Of a stretch of DNA of 64,000 bases, positions 37,701 to 45,581 are shown in pieces. Positions within the stretch are counted from its first letter, which is position 1. The number at the start of each line of letters is the position of its first letter. The translations under genes and the position numbers were made by a program. The notes under the pieces were generated by a model. The model did not search any database. It was not told the origin of the DNA and saw only the letters and a program-made list of their open reading frames with translations. This DNA is from a virus, in IMG/VR virus record IMGVR_UViG_3300021185_001145, positions 19,591-83,590 of that record. One strand, 5' to 3'.

Positions 37701-38477
37701 TTAACTCGTTTTTTTCAAAATAGAAGTCATTTCTGTTACGATGCTTGGTACGAATTCGGGTTTAATTAAACGAACTGCTCTTTTACTTAAATTCAACTCT
37801 TGCTCATAAACAAGATTAGAGACTTCTCTTCTTTCATCTACAGGAACATCTGTGAACTGAGCATAATCTAATTTGTCGCCCGTAGTAGTATTTTCGTAAT
37901 GATGAATTGCTCTTTCTGTTGAGGTTCTATATTGACCAAACTGCAAATTGCCTGTTAGTGTCTCATTATCTCTAATGATTATAGTTTCAGCCTGTCCACC
38001 TTTTTCAAACTTCCCTTTAGTTTCTTCTATGATAATTCTACCCACAGAAGGATTCCATTCTACAACAACACCCTCTGAGGTATCATTAAATATCTTAGAG
38101 CCTGTTGCAATATCACCACTGAACGAGTTTGTGTTCATAGTTATGCCTGGGTATTTTGCTTTCATAAAATTAACGAATGTGTTATAGTTCATACCAAACC
38201 CAAATCGACCATCTTCTTGTAGATTTGTCATTAACACAATCCAGTGAAGACTAATATCGTCATAGTATTTGTGGGCAATCATTTCGGGTGTATCGCCATC
38301 TTGCATATCATAAGTGTAAAACAGTCTTGCATTATCACGGACGACCTGTGCTATTTCTGCACGAACCATAATGTTTCGTACATTCTCTTCAACATCCTGT
38401 ACAGTATATTTTGTTTCAGGATACTTTCTAAAAAGAAGACTTCTTTTTCTTGGTGCGAATTGATTAGTTTCAGCCAT
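37701..38477 (-). CDS. 53: Baseplate wedge protein gp53
   Basis: 258 aa (T4 196). The region LFYTYDMQDGDTPEMIAHKYYDDISLHWIVLMTN (about 48-82) is the LysM-like core of gp53, which joins neighbouring wedges. The C-terminal half is an extension with an extra beta-rich module. It lies 6 bp after gp48. Confidence 0.87.
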   Translation of the reverse strand: MAETNQFAPRKRSLLFRKYPETKYTVQDVEENVRNIMVRAEIAQVVRDNARLFYTYDMQDGDTPEMIAHKYYDDISLHWIVLMTNLQEDGRFGFGMNYNTFVNFMKAKYPGITMNTNSFSGDIATGSKIFNDTSEGVVVEWNPSVGRIIIEETKGKFEKGGQAETIIIRDNETLTGNLQFGQYRTSTERAIHHYENTTTGDKLDYAQFTDVPVDERREVSNLVYEQELNLSKRAVRLIKPEFVPSIVTEMTSILKKTS

Positions 38478-38482
38478 GTCGA

Positions 38483-39298
38483 TTACATTCCCGCAATTGT
38501 TTCTTTAGTAAGATACTTTGTTTCTTTGAACTGCAACGTCAAGTCAACTTCTACAGGTTCACCATCAGCATGATATGCGGCGACACCAGAACCAGAATAG
38601 TTTATACTCATATCAACAAGAACTGCATCAACATACCCATTGTATAAATCACCACTACTTACATTGATAGAGAACTTTGAAGGTGGTGTAAAGTATGATG
38701 TTTCGCCTGCGTTTTTGAATGCTGGGTGCATATGATATTTAAACATTTGAATAGCACCTGCAAGCACAGCCATTTCTGATTTATTTTTAGGGAAGAATTT
38801 GAAATCAAATGAGAAGTTTCTAAAACCGATACCTCTAAACATAACCTCCATATGATTGTTTACTGCTTGGTTATTTGCTTTGTTATATGCATCTTGAGTT
38901 CCTGTCAATCCTGTAAAGGATTCTGCACCAGCAAGAGCATTTTGCATTGCACTAGAACCTGCTTCTTTGAGTGCGCCACCAATAGCGGCTGTGTTTACAG
39001 TACCAGCGTCCATCAAAGGCTTTAAGATATTAGAAATCTGACTTTCTTCATAGTTCGCAGAGTATTGAGTTTGCATAGTTTGAGGCATATATAGTCGAAC
39101 AGACCCTGAGGAAAATGCCATCAGATTTGTCGAAACTGGAGTGTTTGGTGCAAACGCTTGACCCATCTCATTCAAAGCAGTGAATGTGATTGAAGGTCCT
39201 TCTCCATCTGGTGGAAACTGAGCGTTACTCGTTCCAAACATACTTTTACCCAACAAAGCGAGTGGGTTTGGTATATTAAATGACAGTGATAATCCCAT
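38483..39298 (-). CDS. 48: Baseplate tail-tube cap protein gp48
   Basis: 271 aa (T4 364). Diagnostic parts: SVRLYMPQTMQTQYSANYEES, FRGIGFRNFSFDFKFFPKNKSEM and PPSKFSINV. This tube-fold protein starts the tail tube on the hub. First gene of the minus-strand baseplate unit with its own late promoter (39337-39344). Confidence 0.88.
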   Translation of the reverse strand: MGLSLSFNIPNPLALLGKSMFGTSNAQFPPDGEGPSITFTALNEMGQAFAPNTPVSTNLMAFSSGSVRLYMPQTMQTQYSANYEESQISNILKPLMDAGTVNTAAIGGALKEAGSSAMQNALAGAESFTGLTGTQDAYNKANNQAVNNHMEVMFRGIGFRNFSFDFKFFPKNKSEMAVLAGAIQMFKYHMHPAFKNAGETSYFTPPSKFSINVSSGDLYNGYVDAVLVDMSINYSGSGVAAYHADGEPVEVDLTLQFKETKYLTKETIAGM

Positions 39299-39317
39299 TG
39301 GGTTCCCTCTTTTATTT

Positions 39318-39325
39318 TATAAATA
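39318..39325 (+). promoter_or_regulatory. Late promoter of gene 4 (plus strand)
   Basis: Exact TATAAATA on the plus strand, 32 bp before the gp4 ATG, facing away from a matching minus-strand promoter 12 bp further on. Confidence 0.8.
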
Positions 39326-39336
39326 CTTTACTACAT

Positions 39337-39344
39337 TATTTATA
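39337..39344 (-). promoter_or_regulatory. Late promoter of gene 48 (minus strand)
   Basis: Exact TATAAATA on the minus strand, 39 bp before gp48. Its expected start site falls inside the plus-strand promoter region, so the two overlap functionally. Confidence 0.8.
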
Positions 39345-39356
39345 AGGACTACATGA

Positions 39357-39809
39357 ATGGCATACAAAGGTAAGTACAAACCCCAAAACCCAGAGAAGTA
39401 CAAAGGCGACCCTACTAAGATTATATATCGTTCTTTGTGGGAACGAAAGTTTATGGTGTATTGCGATACAAATGTAAACATATTGCAGTGGGCAAGTGAA
39501 GAAGTAATCATACCGTACCGTGACCCAACATCAGGCAAGAATAGAAGATACTTTCCCGATTTTTGGGTAAAGATGAAGACTAAAGACGATACTATTGAGT
39601 GTAGTCTAATCGAAGTCAAACCAAAGAAACAACTTAAAGCACCTGACCAATCTAAGAAGTATAACACACCTACTGGGCGTTTGTCAACCAAATATGTGCG
39701 TGAAGTAAAGACTTATGCCGTGAATATGGCAAAGTTTGATGCGGCAAAAGAGTTTTGTGCCGATAGAAAGTGGTCTTGGAAAATTCTTACTGAAGAACAT
39801 TTAACTTAG
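39357..39809 (+). CDS. 4: Head completion protein gp4
   Basis: 150 aa, same length as T4 gp4. GKYKPQNPEKYKGDPTKIIYRSLWERKFMVYCDTNVNILQWASEEVIIPYRDPTSGKNRRYFPDFWV is highly characteristic. The fold is endonuclease-like (E in SLWERKF, D in YFPDFW, then EVKPKK), probably trimming packaged DNA ends before tail joining. SD AAGGA. First gene of the plus-strand unit. Confidence 0.94.
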   Translation: MAYKGKYKPQNPEKYKGDPTKIIYRSLWERKFMVYCDTNVNILQWASEEVIIPYRDPTSGKNRRYFPDFWVKMKTKDDTIECSLIEVKPKKQLKAPDQSKKYNTPTGRLSTKYVREVKTYAVNMAKFDAAKEFCADRKWSWKILTEEHLT

Positions 39810-39812
39810 TGT

Positions 39813-39820
39813 TATAAATA
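39813..39820 (+). promoter_or_regulatory. Late promoter of the gp2-like gene
   Basis: Exact TATAAATA on the plus strand, directly after the gp4 stop and 32 bp before the next ATG, the same spacing as for gp4. Confidence 0.75.
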
Positions 39821-39851
39821 GTCATATAGGTTTAACTGAGAGATTGTATAC

Positions 39852-40442
39852 ATGGCGGCAGTAGTATTTGACGATATTCTCTTGCAAGGTGTTAGGGCTG
39901 GACAGATACCAGCGAAGACAAGAAAAGCAAGAACTTGGTATCGTATGAAAGCAAAAGAGTTGGGTACGAAAACTACTCAAACATCATTAGTTTCTGACAG
40001 TGAGAGATTGAGAGGTCGAATACTGCCTGGGACTATGGTGTTCTACGTCTATGATGCAAAGGGTAAAAAGACACTCCCATATTACGATAGATTTCCATTG
40101 ACCATTGTAGTTGAAAATACTACAGATGGTTTTTTGGGATTGAACTTACATTATCTGCCTTATCAAGCGAGAGCAAAATTGATGGATGCTTTATACACTC
40201 TTTCAAACAATAAAAAATATGATGATACTACACGATTGAAATTGACTTATCAAACTCTAAAAGGTGCGGCGAAGTTAGCGGCATTTAAACCCTGTCTCAA
40301 AAGATATTTGAGTGGGCAAGTTAGAAGTAAATATGTTTATATCAACCCATCAGAATGGGACATTGCTTTATTTCTGCCAGTTGAAAACTTCAAGGGTGCA
40401 GGGAAAAGAAAAGTCTGGACTGATAGTGCATCAAAATATTAA
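39852..40442 (+). CDS. Probable DNA end protector, gp2-like
   Basis: 196 aa. Core LPYYDRFPLTIVVENTTDGFLGLNLHYLPYQARAKLMDALYTL and KLTYQTLKGAAKLAAFKPCLKRYLSGQVRSKYVYINPSEWDIALFLP. In marine T4-like phages this family is annotated as gp2, the protein bound to packaged DNA ends that blocks host RecBCD. It sits next to gp4, as gene 2 does in T4. T4 gp2 is longer (274 aa) and similarity is from memory, so the name is tentative. Confidence 0.6.
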   Translation: MAAVVFDDILLQGVRAGQIPAKTRKARTWYRMKAKELGTKTTQTSLVSDSERLRGRILPGTMVFYVYDAKGKKTLPYYDRFPLTIVVENTTDGFLGLNLHYLPYQARAKLMDALYTLSNNKKYDDTTRLKLTYQTLKGAAKLAAFKPCLKRYLSGQVRSKYVYINPSEWDIALFLPVENFKGAGKRKVWTDSASKY

Positions 40443-40451
40443 GGACTGAAA

Positions 40452-41093
40452 ATGGACATCTCAAGTTTCGCCGCAAAATTATCATCTAGTGGACTACAAA
40501 AGTCTTCACATTATCAGGTAGAATTTTTTCCACCAGGTGCTGTTGGTTCTGTTCCTTACGGTAACGCTACTGCACATTGTTATGTAAAAGATGTTTCTCT
40601 TCCAGGTAGAAATATCTCTACTTCAGAAATAAAATATGGTGGACTACCCACAACGAAACAAGCATATAACTCTATTCCAAATGATTGTACAATCACATTT
40701 ATGGCTGATGGTGATATGCAAATCTGGAGACATTTTCAAGCATGGCAGAGAGCAATTCACGACCCACAGACTGGCGCTGTTGGGTACCCTGATGATTATA
40801 AGGGTGTCGTAAAGATTAAAACATTTTCTGTAGATGGTACTACTACACACGAACAATCACTACAAGATGCATTCCCTGAGAATTTAAGCGATATTCAATT
40901 GACGTATGGCGCAGAAGAACTTGCAACATTTTCAGTGACATTTTCATATACAAGAATTGAAGAAGGTTCGGGTATTGGTGGAGTTGGTGGTGCTACACCA
41001 GCACTTGCCGCAATCGGTGGACTTATACAGGCGATTGCGAATCCATCTATCTCGTTTAGTGTTGGTCCGTTCAACGGAAGAATTGGTTTTTAA
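40452..41093 (+). CDS. Tail-tube-fold protein, possibly gp54-like tube initiator
   Basis: 213 aa. SSHYQVEFFPPG, CYVKDVSLPGRNISTSEIKYGG, ITFMADGDMQIWRHFQAWQRAIHDP and LTYGAEELATFSVTFSYTRIEEG follow the tail-tube (gp19 family) fold. A second tube-like protein next to the hub genes would be the tube initiator gp54 or a tube terminator such as gp3. The C-terminal about 35 residues are Gly/Ala/Ile-rich. A good AAGGA site precedes the ATG. Confidence 0.6.
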   Translation: MDISSFAAKLSSSGLQKSSHYQVEFFPPGAVGSVPYGNATAHCYVKDVSLPGRNISTSEIKYGGLPTTKQAYNSIPNDCTITFMADGDMQIWRHFQAWQRAIHDPQTGAVGYPDDYKGVVKIKTFSVDGTTTHEQSLQDAFPENLSDIQLTYGAEELATFSVTFSYTRIEEGSGIGGVGGATPALAAIGGLIQAIANPSISFSVGPFNGRIGF

Positions 41094-41147
41094 TTTAATA
41101 CATATATAATAATGATTATATAATTTTTTATAAAATGGAGAATATAC

Positions 41148-41885
41148 ATGGCGTTACCTAAAATTGACTTGCCCCTTTACACTACAGAAATTCCGTCTAC
41201 TGGAAGACAAATTAACTTTAGACCGTTTCTAGTTAAAGAAGAAAAGATTTTATTGATGGCTTTAGAGAGTGGCAAAGAAGAAGAAATTCACGGCGCAACT
41301 CTACAGATTATTAGAAACTGTACTGCTGGCAATGACCCAGAACTTGATGTTGAAGGCATGGCAAATTTTGATGTTGAATGGATGTTTCTTCAAATTCGCA
41401 GAAGAAGTATTGGTGATACAAGCACGTTAAGATTTAAACATAAGAATGGTATCAATAATAAAGGTGTGCCATGTGATAATACTATGAAAGTCGATGTTGA
41501 CTTGAGTGAAGTTGAAGTGCATGGTGACATTAAACCACCAATTATTCATCTGACTGAAACTGTAGGTATGAAGATGAGATACCCGACTGTGCTTGAAGCG
41601 ATGAGTATTGCAAAGGATGCGAGTGGTGGTGTCGATAAGATTTTGAAAGTTGTTGCGTCTTGTATTGAAATAATCTTTGATGGTGACGAAATGTTCCCTG
41701 CAAAGAACAGTACAGAACAAGAGATTAATGAATTTCTGGAAGGTTTGAATACAGAACAGTTTCAGAAGGTGAACGCATTCTTTGATAATATGCCTAGATT
41801 GCATAAGAAGATACGTCATCAATGTAAAAAGTGTGATGAGATGATTGAACATAATGTGGAGGGTTTGTCGAGTTTTTTCGTATAA
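41148..41885 (+). CDS. 26: Baseplate hub assembly protein gp26, tape-measure chaperone
   Basis: 245 aa (T4 gp26 208). LPLYTTEIPSTGRQINFRPFLVKEEKILLMALES is the signature of the T4 baseplate/gp26 family. The C-terminal HQCKKCDEMIEHN has a CxxC pair flanked by His, perhaps metal binding. Its last codons contain the slippery heptamer TTTTTTC and its stop overlaps the next ATG (TAATG). Placed just upstream of the tape measure, it fits the G part of a G/GT tail-assembly chaperone pair. Confidence 0.88.
   Translation: MALPKIDLPLYTTEIPSTGRQINFRPFLVKEEKILLMALESGKEEEIHGATLQIIRNCTAGNDPELDVEGMANFDVEWMFLQIRRRSIGDTSTLRFKHKNGINNKGVPCDNTMKVDVDLSEVEVHGDIKPPIIHLTETVGMKMRYPTVLEAMSIAKDASGGVDKILKVVASCIEIIFDGDEMFPAKNSTEQEINEFLEGLNTEQFQKVNAFFDNMPRLHKKIRHQCKKCDEMIEHNVEGLSSFFV
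41873..41879 (+). promoter_or_regulatory. Candidate -1 programmed frameshift site
   Basis: In the gp26 frame the sequence reads T TTT TTC, a textbook X XXY YYZ slippery heptamer, one sense codon before the stop. Slipping back one base continues directly into the frame of the 63-aa gene (41885-42076), giving a fused protein of about 308 aa. A downstream stimulatory structure was not identified. Confidence 0.65.
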
Positions 41886-42076
41886 TGCTGGACCATAATA
41901 AGTTGAAAAACTTATATGAAACAAATTTCGCTATGGTTCAGCATCACAAATACTCACTCACAGAAATCGAGAATATGATGCCGTGGGAGAGAGAAGTGTA
42001 TGTTGGTATGTTAATTAATCATGTTCAGGAGCAAAACGAAAAAATTAAAGAACGAACTGCAAAAAGAAAAAGTTAA
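41885..42076 (+). CDS. gp51-like C-terminal chaperone segment (63 aa)
   Basis: MLDHNKLKNLYETNFAMVQHHKYSLTEIENMMPWEREVYVGMLINHVQEQNEKIKERTAKRKS: the pattern HHKYSLxEIExMxPWEREVYVxML is typical of the T segment of tail-assembly chaperones and of gp51-type proteins in marine T4-like phages. It may be made alone by termination-reinitiation at TAATG, or as a gp26 fusion by -1 frameshift. Immediately followed by the tape measure. Confidence 0.7.
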   Translation: MLDHNKLKNLYETNFAMVQHHKYSLTEIENMMPWEREVYVGMLINHVQEQNEKIKERTAKRKS

Positions 42077-42098
42077 TGTCTATAAAAGAGAGCAATAA

Positions 42099-45000
42099 AT
42101 GGCAACGTTAAAAGACACAATTGATTCCATGAAGGATTCAAATTTTCAGAAATTTGCTTCTGACCAAGAGAAGCGAACCCGTGAAATTATGAATTCTATC
42201 GACCAGTATCAGAAAAATGTGTCTGGCGAAAGTAAAGCATATGCGGATGCTATTGCTGGCGCTGTTCAAAAATCTCAAGACCTGAGTGCATCACAACTTA
42301 AAGATGGTGTAAGAGGTCTAAAAGATATCGAAAATGTAATTAAAGCACAAACAGATATCTCAAAAGCAGACAGAGCAAATCTACTCAAAGCCACTGATAT
42401 TGCGAAGATGCAGATGGAAGCAAAATCGCAAAGTGGCATTCTATCAAAAATGAAAGAAACAATTTCAAACAACGCAATTGATATCTCATCTGTTGCGGCA
42501 GGTCTGAGTGGGAACAGTCCTGCGATTATGTTTGCGACAAAGTATGTGTTAGACAAACGTAAGCAGTTAAAAGAAGAAAAAGCGGCACGCAAAAAAGCGA
42601 TGGCTGAAGAATCCTTAGAAAGACTTGAAAGTATTCAAGCCGCAAAGCAAAGCAATTCTAACGCAAAAGAAGAAGCAAAAATTTTAAAAGCAACTGGTGG
42701 TGGCGCTGTTTCAGGCGGACCAGCATCAGGTTCTAGTTCAGAACTTATTGTGTGGAATGAAATACAAGCAGAAGAACTAGAAAAAATTCGTATCGGAATC
42801 AATGCATTTCTCAATAATGAAATGATAGGAAGTCGAAATGAAGAAGAGAATAGAAGAGAAGGTAATCGCCAAACTGAAAAACTGATAGATGCTGTAGAAG
42901 GTATCGGAGTTGGTGGCGCTGTCGCAGGCGCAGGTGGTGAAGGTGGCAAAAGCGGTATTATGTCGATGCTCAGTGGTGCGCTTTCAACTATGGCTGGTGT
43001 ACTGGGTGCTGGTGGTCTAAAGGGTTTATTTGGTAAACTCACAGGTCTGTTCGCAAAAGCAGGACCATTAGCGTCAACGATTGGTAGACTTGCAACTGCC
43101 GCGGCACCTATTGCATCTGTTGCTGTTGGTGGCGCAATGATTGCTAAAGATGTTTATGACATGGCATCAGCCGCACTTGATAATGATATTACTACTGAGA
43201 TTGAAGGTAAAGATATGGGTGGCGTCATCGGTGGCGCATTGCTCGGAACAGTCGGTATGTTTGTCGCTGGTCCTCTTGGTGCAGGTCTTGGTATGGCACT
43301 TGGTAATATGGTCGGTGGCTTTGTCGGAGATATTGTAGCACCAAACTACAATGAAGTATTATCAGAATCCCAAACAAAAATACAAGCATCAAAAGATGCG
43401 CTTTCTGCATCATTAACAACTATCACAGACTTGTATAACAGTGGTGCTATAACAGAAGCAGAATATAACGAACAAAAAGCAGTCATTGAATCCCAACAAG
43501 CAATGAACGCTAAACATGAGCAAATGGCGGCTGATACTGCCGCACTACAAACAACAATGATGGCGAAGGGTCAAGCATATAATGACTTGAATGCATCTAT
43601 TCAAGCGATGGAAGACCAAGGTCTTGTTGTCAGTCAGTCAATGTATGACACACTTGATGCACTTGAAACAGAATATGATACTGCTAAAGATGCATTTGAC
43701 ACAGCCTCCGCAGAACTTTCATCAACTGTAGACCCATCTTGGTATGACAATATTAAAACAGGATTGTTTGATTCCTGGAATATGCTAAGTGGTGCCGCCG
43801 CATCTGGTTTTGAAACAATGAAGTCTGGGTTTGAAAGTGCAAGAGGTTGGTTTGCTGAAAAGATTACTGCGCTTGATGAAGCATTTGGTATTTCAGAAGG
43901 TGTTCAAAACGCAGTTGCGTATGTAGAAGAAAAAGCCGCCGCGCTTGCAACTACTGTCGGTGTCGCAGTTGCAGAGACAGCCGCCGCAGTAGATGAAGCA
44001 GTTGAAGACAGTCTTGCACAGTTGAACCTTGATGATGAATATCGTGCATTGAAAACTGGTACTGCCGCCGCTGTTGCAGGTGCTAAAGAAGCAATAGGCG
44101 AAGCCGCAGAATATGCAGAAGAAATGGCACAAGAACTTGTTGACGGTGTTGACCTCAGTGATGGTGTTCAGTTAGAAGACGTTGGTGCGCTTGCAGGAAA
44201 TCTTGCCGAAGTTGGTGCAGAAGTTGCTGGCGATGCCGCTGAAGCAATAAGCGATGCAACAAATGCCGCTATTGACGCAGTTGGTCTTAGAGATGAAGTT
44301 GAAGCAGTACAAGAACTTGCAAGTGATGCTGTTGATGGTGCTGTTGCTCTTGTTGAAAAAGGCAAAGAAGAAGTTTCTGAAGCAGTTGCCGCTGGTGTCG
44401 CCGCAATGGGACTTGAAGATGAAGTTGCGTTTGTCGGTGAACAGTTAGATGCCGCTGGTGAAGCAGTTGCAGATGTTGCTGATGAAATTGGTGACGCTAT
44501 TGGTGGTATGGCTGAGAGTGTTGGCGGTTGGTTCTCTTCATGGTGGAACAGTGGCGAAGCCGCTGATGGTGCGGCTGCCGCAATGCCAAATCTGAGAGCG
44601 GGTGACCCTCACACTGAAATCGCTGTTGATAGTGGTGATGCCGCAACTCGTAGAGAAGCAATGATACAAGCGATGGATGCACAGGGTATTACTGACCCGA
44701 ACCATCGTGCCGCAATGATGGCACAAGCACATCACGAAACTGGTGGATTTGGTGTATCAGAAGAAAACTTTAATTATTCTGGTAGCAGACTATTTGAATT
44801 ATTCGGTGCTGGAAATGAATACGGAAACAAAGTACGTTTCAATTCAGTAGATGAAGCAAACGCATTAGTATCGCAAGGACAAAGTGCAGTTGGTGACGTT
44901 ATCTACGGTGGACGTATGGGTAACGACACTGCGGGTGATGGATTTAAGTTTAGAGGTCGTGGCGCTTTCCAACTTACAGGTAAAGATAACTACTCACGTT

Positions 45001-45440
45001 ATTCAGAAAAACTTTTTGGTGATGATAGACTTGTACAGAATCCAGAACTTGTAAATGACCCAGTTATTGGCGCACAAGTTGCCGCCGCATTCTATCAAGA
45101 TAATGTTATGGATAGAGGTATTGCAGGTAATGATGTTGGTGCAGTTTCCAGAGCAATCAATGGCGGTACAGTCGGTCTACAAGATAGAGCGGACTTGTTT
45201 GCCGCATATTCTGCTGGTGGCGATATTACTTCTTCGGGTCAAATGCTTGCCGCGGCGAATATGGAAAATCTTGACGCAAATGCCGCACTAGCAGATGCAG
45301 GTGCTGGTACTGGTGGTACTACTGTTATCAGTTCACCTACTAATGTTGCGAATGCAAGTACAACTATGATGGGTGGAATGGCTTCAGCATCACAAATTAT
45401 GACACCAGAAGAAATGTCTATGATGTACGGAGCAGTATAA
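42099..45440 (+). CDS. Tape measure protein (gp29 position) with C-terminal GH19 lysozyme domain
   Basis: 1113 aa, about twice T4 gp29 (590). Residues 1-290: helical, Lys/Glu/Ala-rich coiled coil. About 295-415: Gly/Ala-rich hydrophobic segments that could insert in the inner membrane. About 420-850: long Ala/Glu/Asp repeats (AVADEVEDA-like) typical of tape measures. About 860-1060: glycoside hydrolase 19 domain with AHHETGGF (catalytic Glu), the YGGRMGN loop and FRGRGAFQLTGKDNY. The last 50 residues are low complexity. It directly follows the chaperone pair. Confidence 0.85.
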   Translation: MATLKDTIDSMKDSNFQKFASDQEKRTREIMNSIDQYQKNVSGESKAYADAIAGAVQKSQDLSASQLKDGVRGLKDIENVIKAQTDISKADRANLLKATDIAKMQMEAKSQSGILSKMKETISNNAIDISSVAAGLSGNSPAIMFATKYVLDKRKQLKEEKAARKKAMAEESLERLESIQAAKQSNSNAKEEAKILKATGGGAVSGGPASGSSSELIVWNEIQAEELEKIRIGINAFLNNEMIGSRNEEENRREGNRQTEKLIDAVEGIGVGGAVAGAGGEGGKSGIMSMLSGALSTMAGVLGAGGLKGLFGKLTGLFAKAGPLASTIGRLATAAAPIASVAVGGAMIAKDVYDMASAALDNDITTEIEGKDMGGVIGGALLGTVGMFVAGPLGAGLGMALGNMVGGFVGDIVAPNYNEVLSESQTKIQASKDALSASLTTITDLYNSGAITEAEYNEQKAVIESQQAMNAKHEQMAADTAALQTTMMAKGQAYNDLNASIQAMEDQGLVVSQSMYDTLDALETEYDTAKDAFDTASAELSSTVDPSWYDNIKTGLFDSWNMLSGAAASGFETMKSGFESARGWFAEKITALDEAFGISEGVQNAVAYVEEKAAALATTVGVAVAETAAAVDEAVEDSLAQLNLDDEYRALKTGTAAAVAGAKEAIGEAAEYAEEMAQELVDGVDLSDGVQLEDVGALAGNLAEVGAEVAGDAAEAISDATNAAIDAVGLRDEVEAVQELASDAVDGAVALVEKGKEEVSEAVAAGVAAMGLEDEVAFVGEQLDAAGEAVADVADEIGDAIGGMAESVGGWFSSWWNSGEAADGAAAAMPNLRAGDPHTEIAVDSGDAATRREAMIQAMDAQGITDPNHRAAMMAQAHHETGGFGVSEENFNYSGSRLFELFGAGNEYGNKVRFNSVDEANALVSQGQSAVGDVIYGGRMGNDTAGDGFKFRGRGAFQLTGKDNYSRYSEKLFGDDRLVQNPELVNDPVIGAQVAAAFYQDNVMDRGIAGNDVGAVSRAINGGTVGLQDRADLFAAYSAGGDITSSGQMLAAANMENLDANAALADAGAGTGGTTVISSPTNVANASTTMMGGMASASQIMTPEEMSMMYGAV

Positions 45441-45470
45441 AAAAAATAAGGGGAACATCTCTGCTCCCCC
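45438..45470 (-). terminator. Terminator of gene 32 (convergent gap)
   Basis: Minus-strand RNA pairs 45469-45462 with 45457-45450 (8 bp, one G.U) around a GAGA tetraloop, followed by a U-rich tract across 45449-45438. On the plus strand one pair is lost but it may still help stop the tape-measure transcript. Confidence 0.82.
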
Positions 45471-45477
45471 TATTCCC

Positions 45478-45493
45478 GACTACCGAAGTAGTC
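45478..45493 (-). other. UUCG hairpin upstream of the gp32 terminator
   Basis: Perfect 6-bp stem, closed as C(UUCG)G in minus-strand RNA, 8 nt before the terminator hairpin. Such hairpins often protect 3' ends of T4 mRNAs or terminate transcription. Confidence 0.6.
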
Positions 45494-45581
45494 TCTCCTT
45501 TCGTGTTATAGTAATCATTTCAGAGCGTGTCTGCCACAGCCTCTAGGACCCATACGGGTTGTTTACCTCACCTATTCTTTC

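Noticed and set aside
39317-39691. 124-aa minus-strand ORF opposite gp4
   Set aside because: Shadow of a conserved gene; it has no upstream ribosome site and would cover the divergent promoters.
41427-41924. 165-aa minus-strand ORF opposite gp26
   Set aside because: Antisense to a well-recognised gene; composition (His/Phe/Leu-rich) is that of a shadow frame.
42081-42088. TATAAAAG as late promoter of the tape measure
   Set aside because: Departs from the motif and is only 10 bp before the start codon, so the RNA would begin at or after the ATG.
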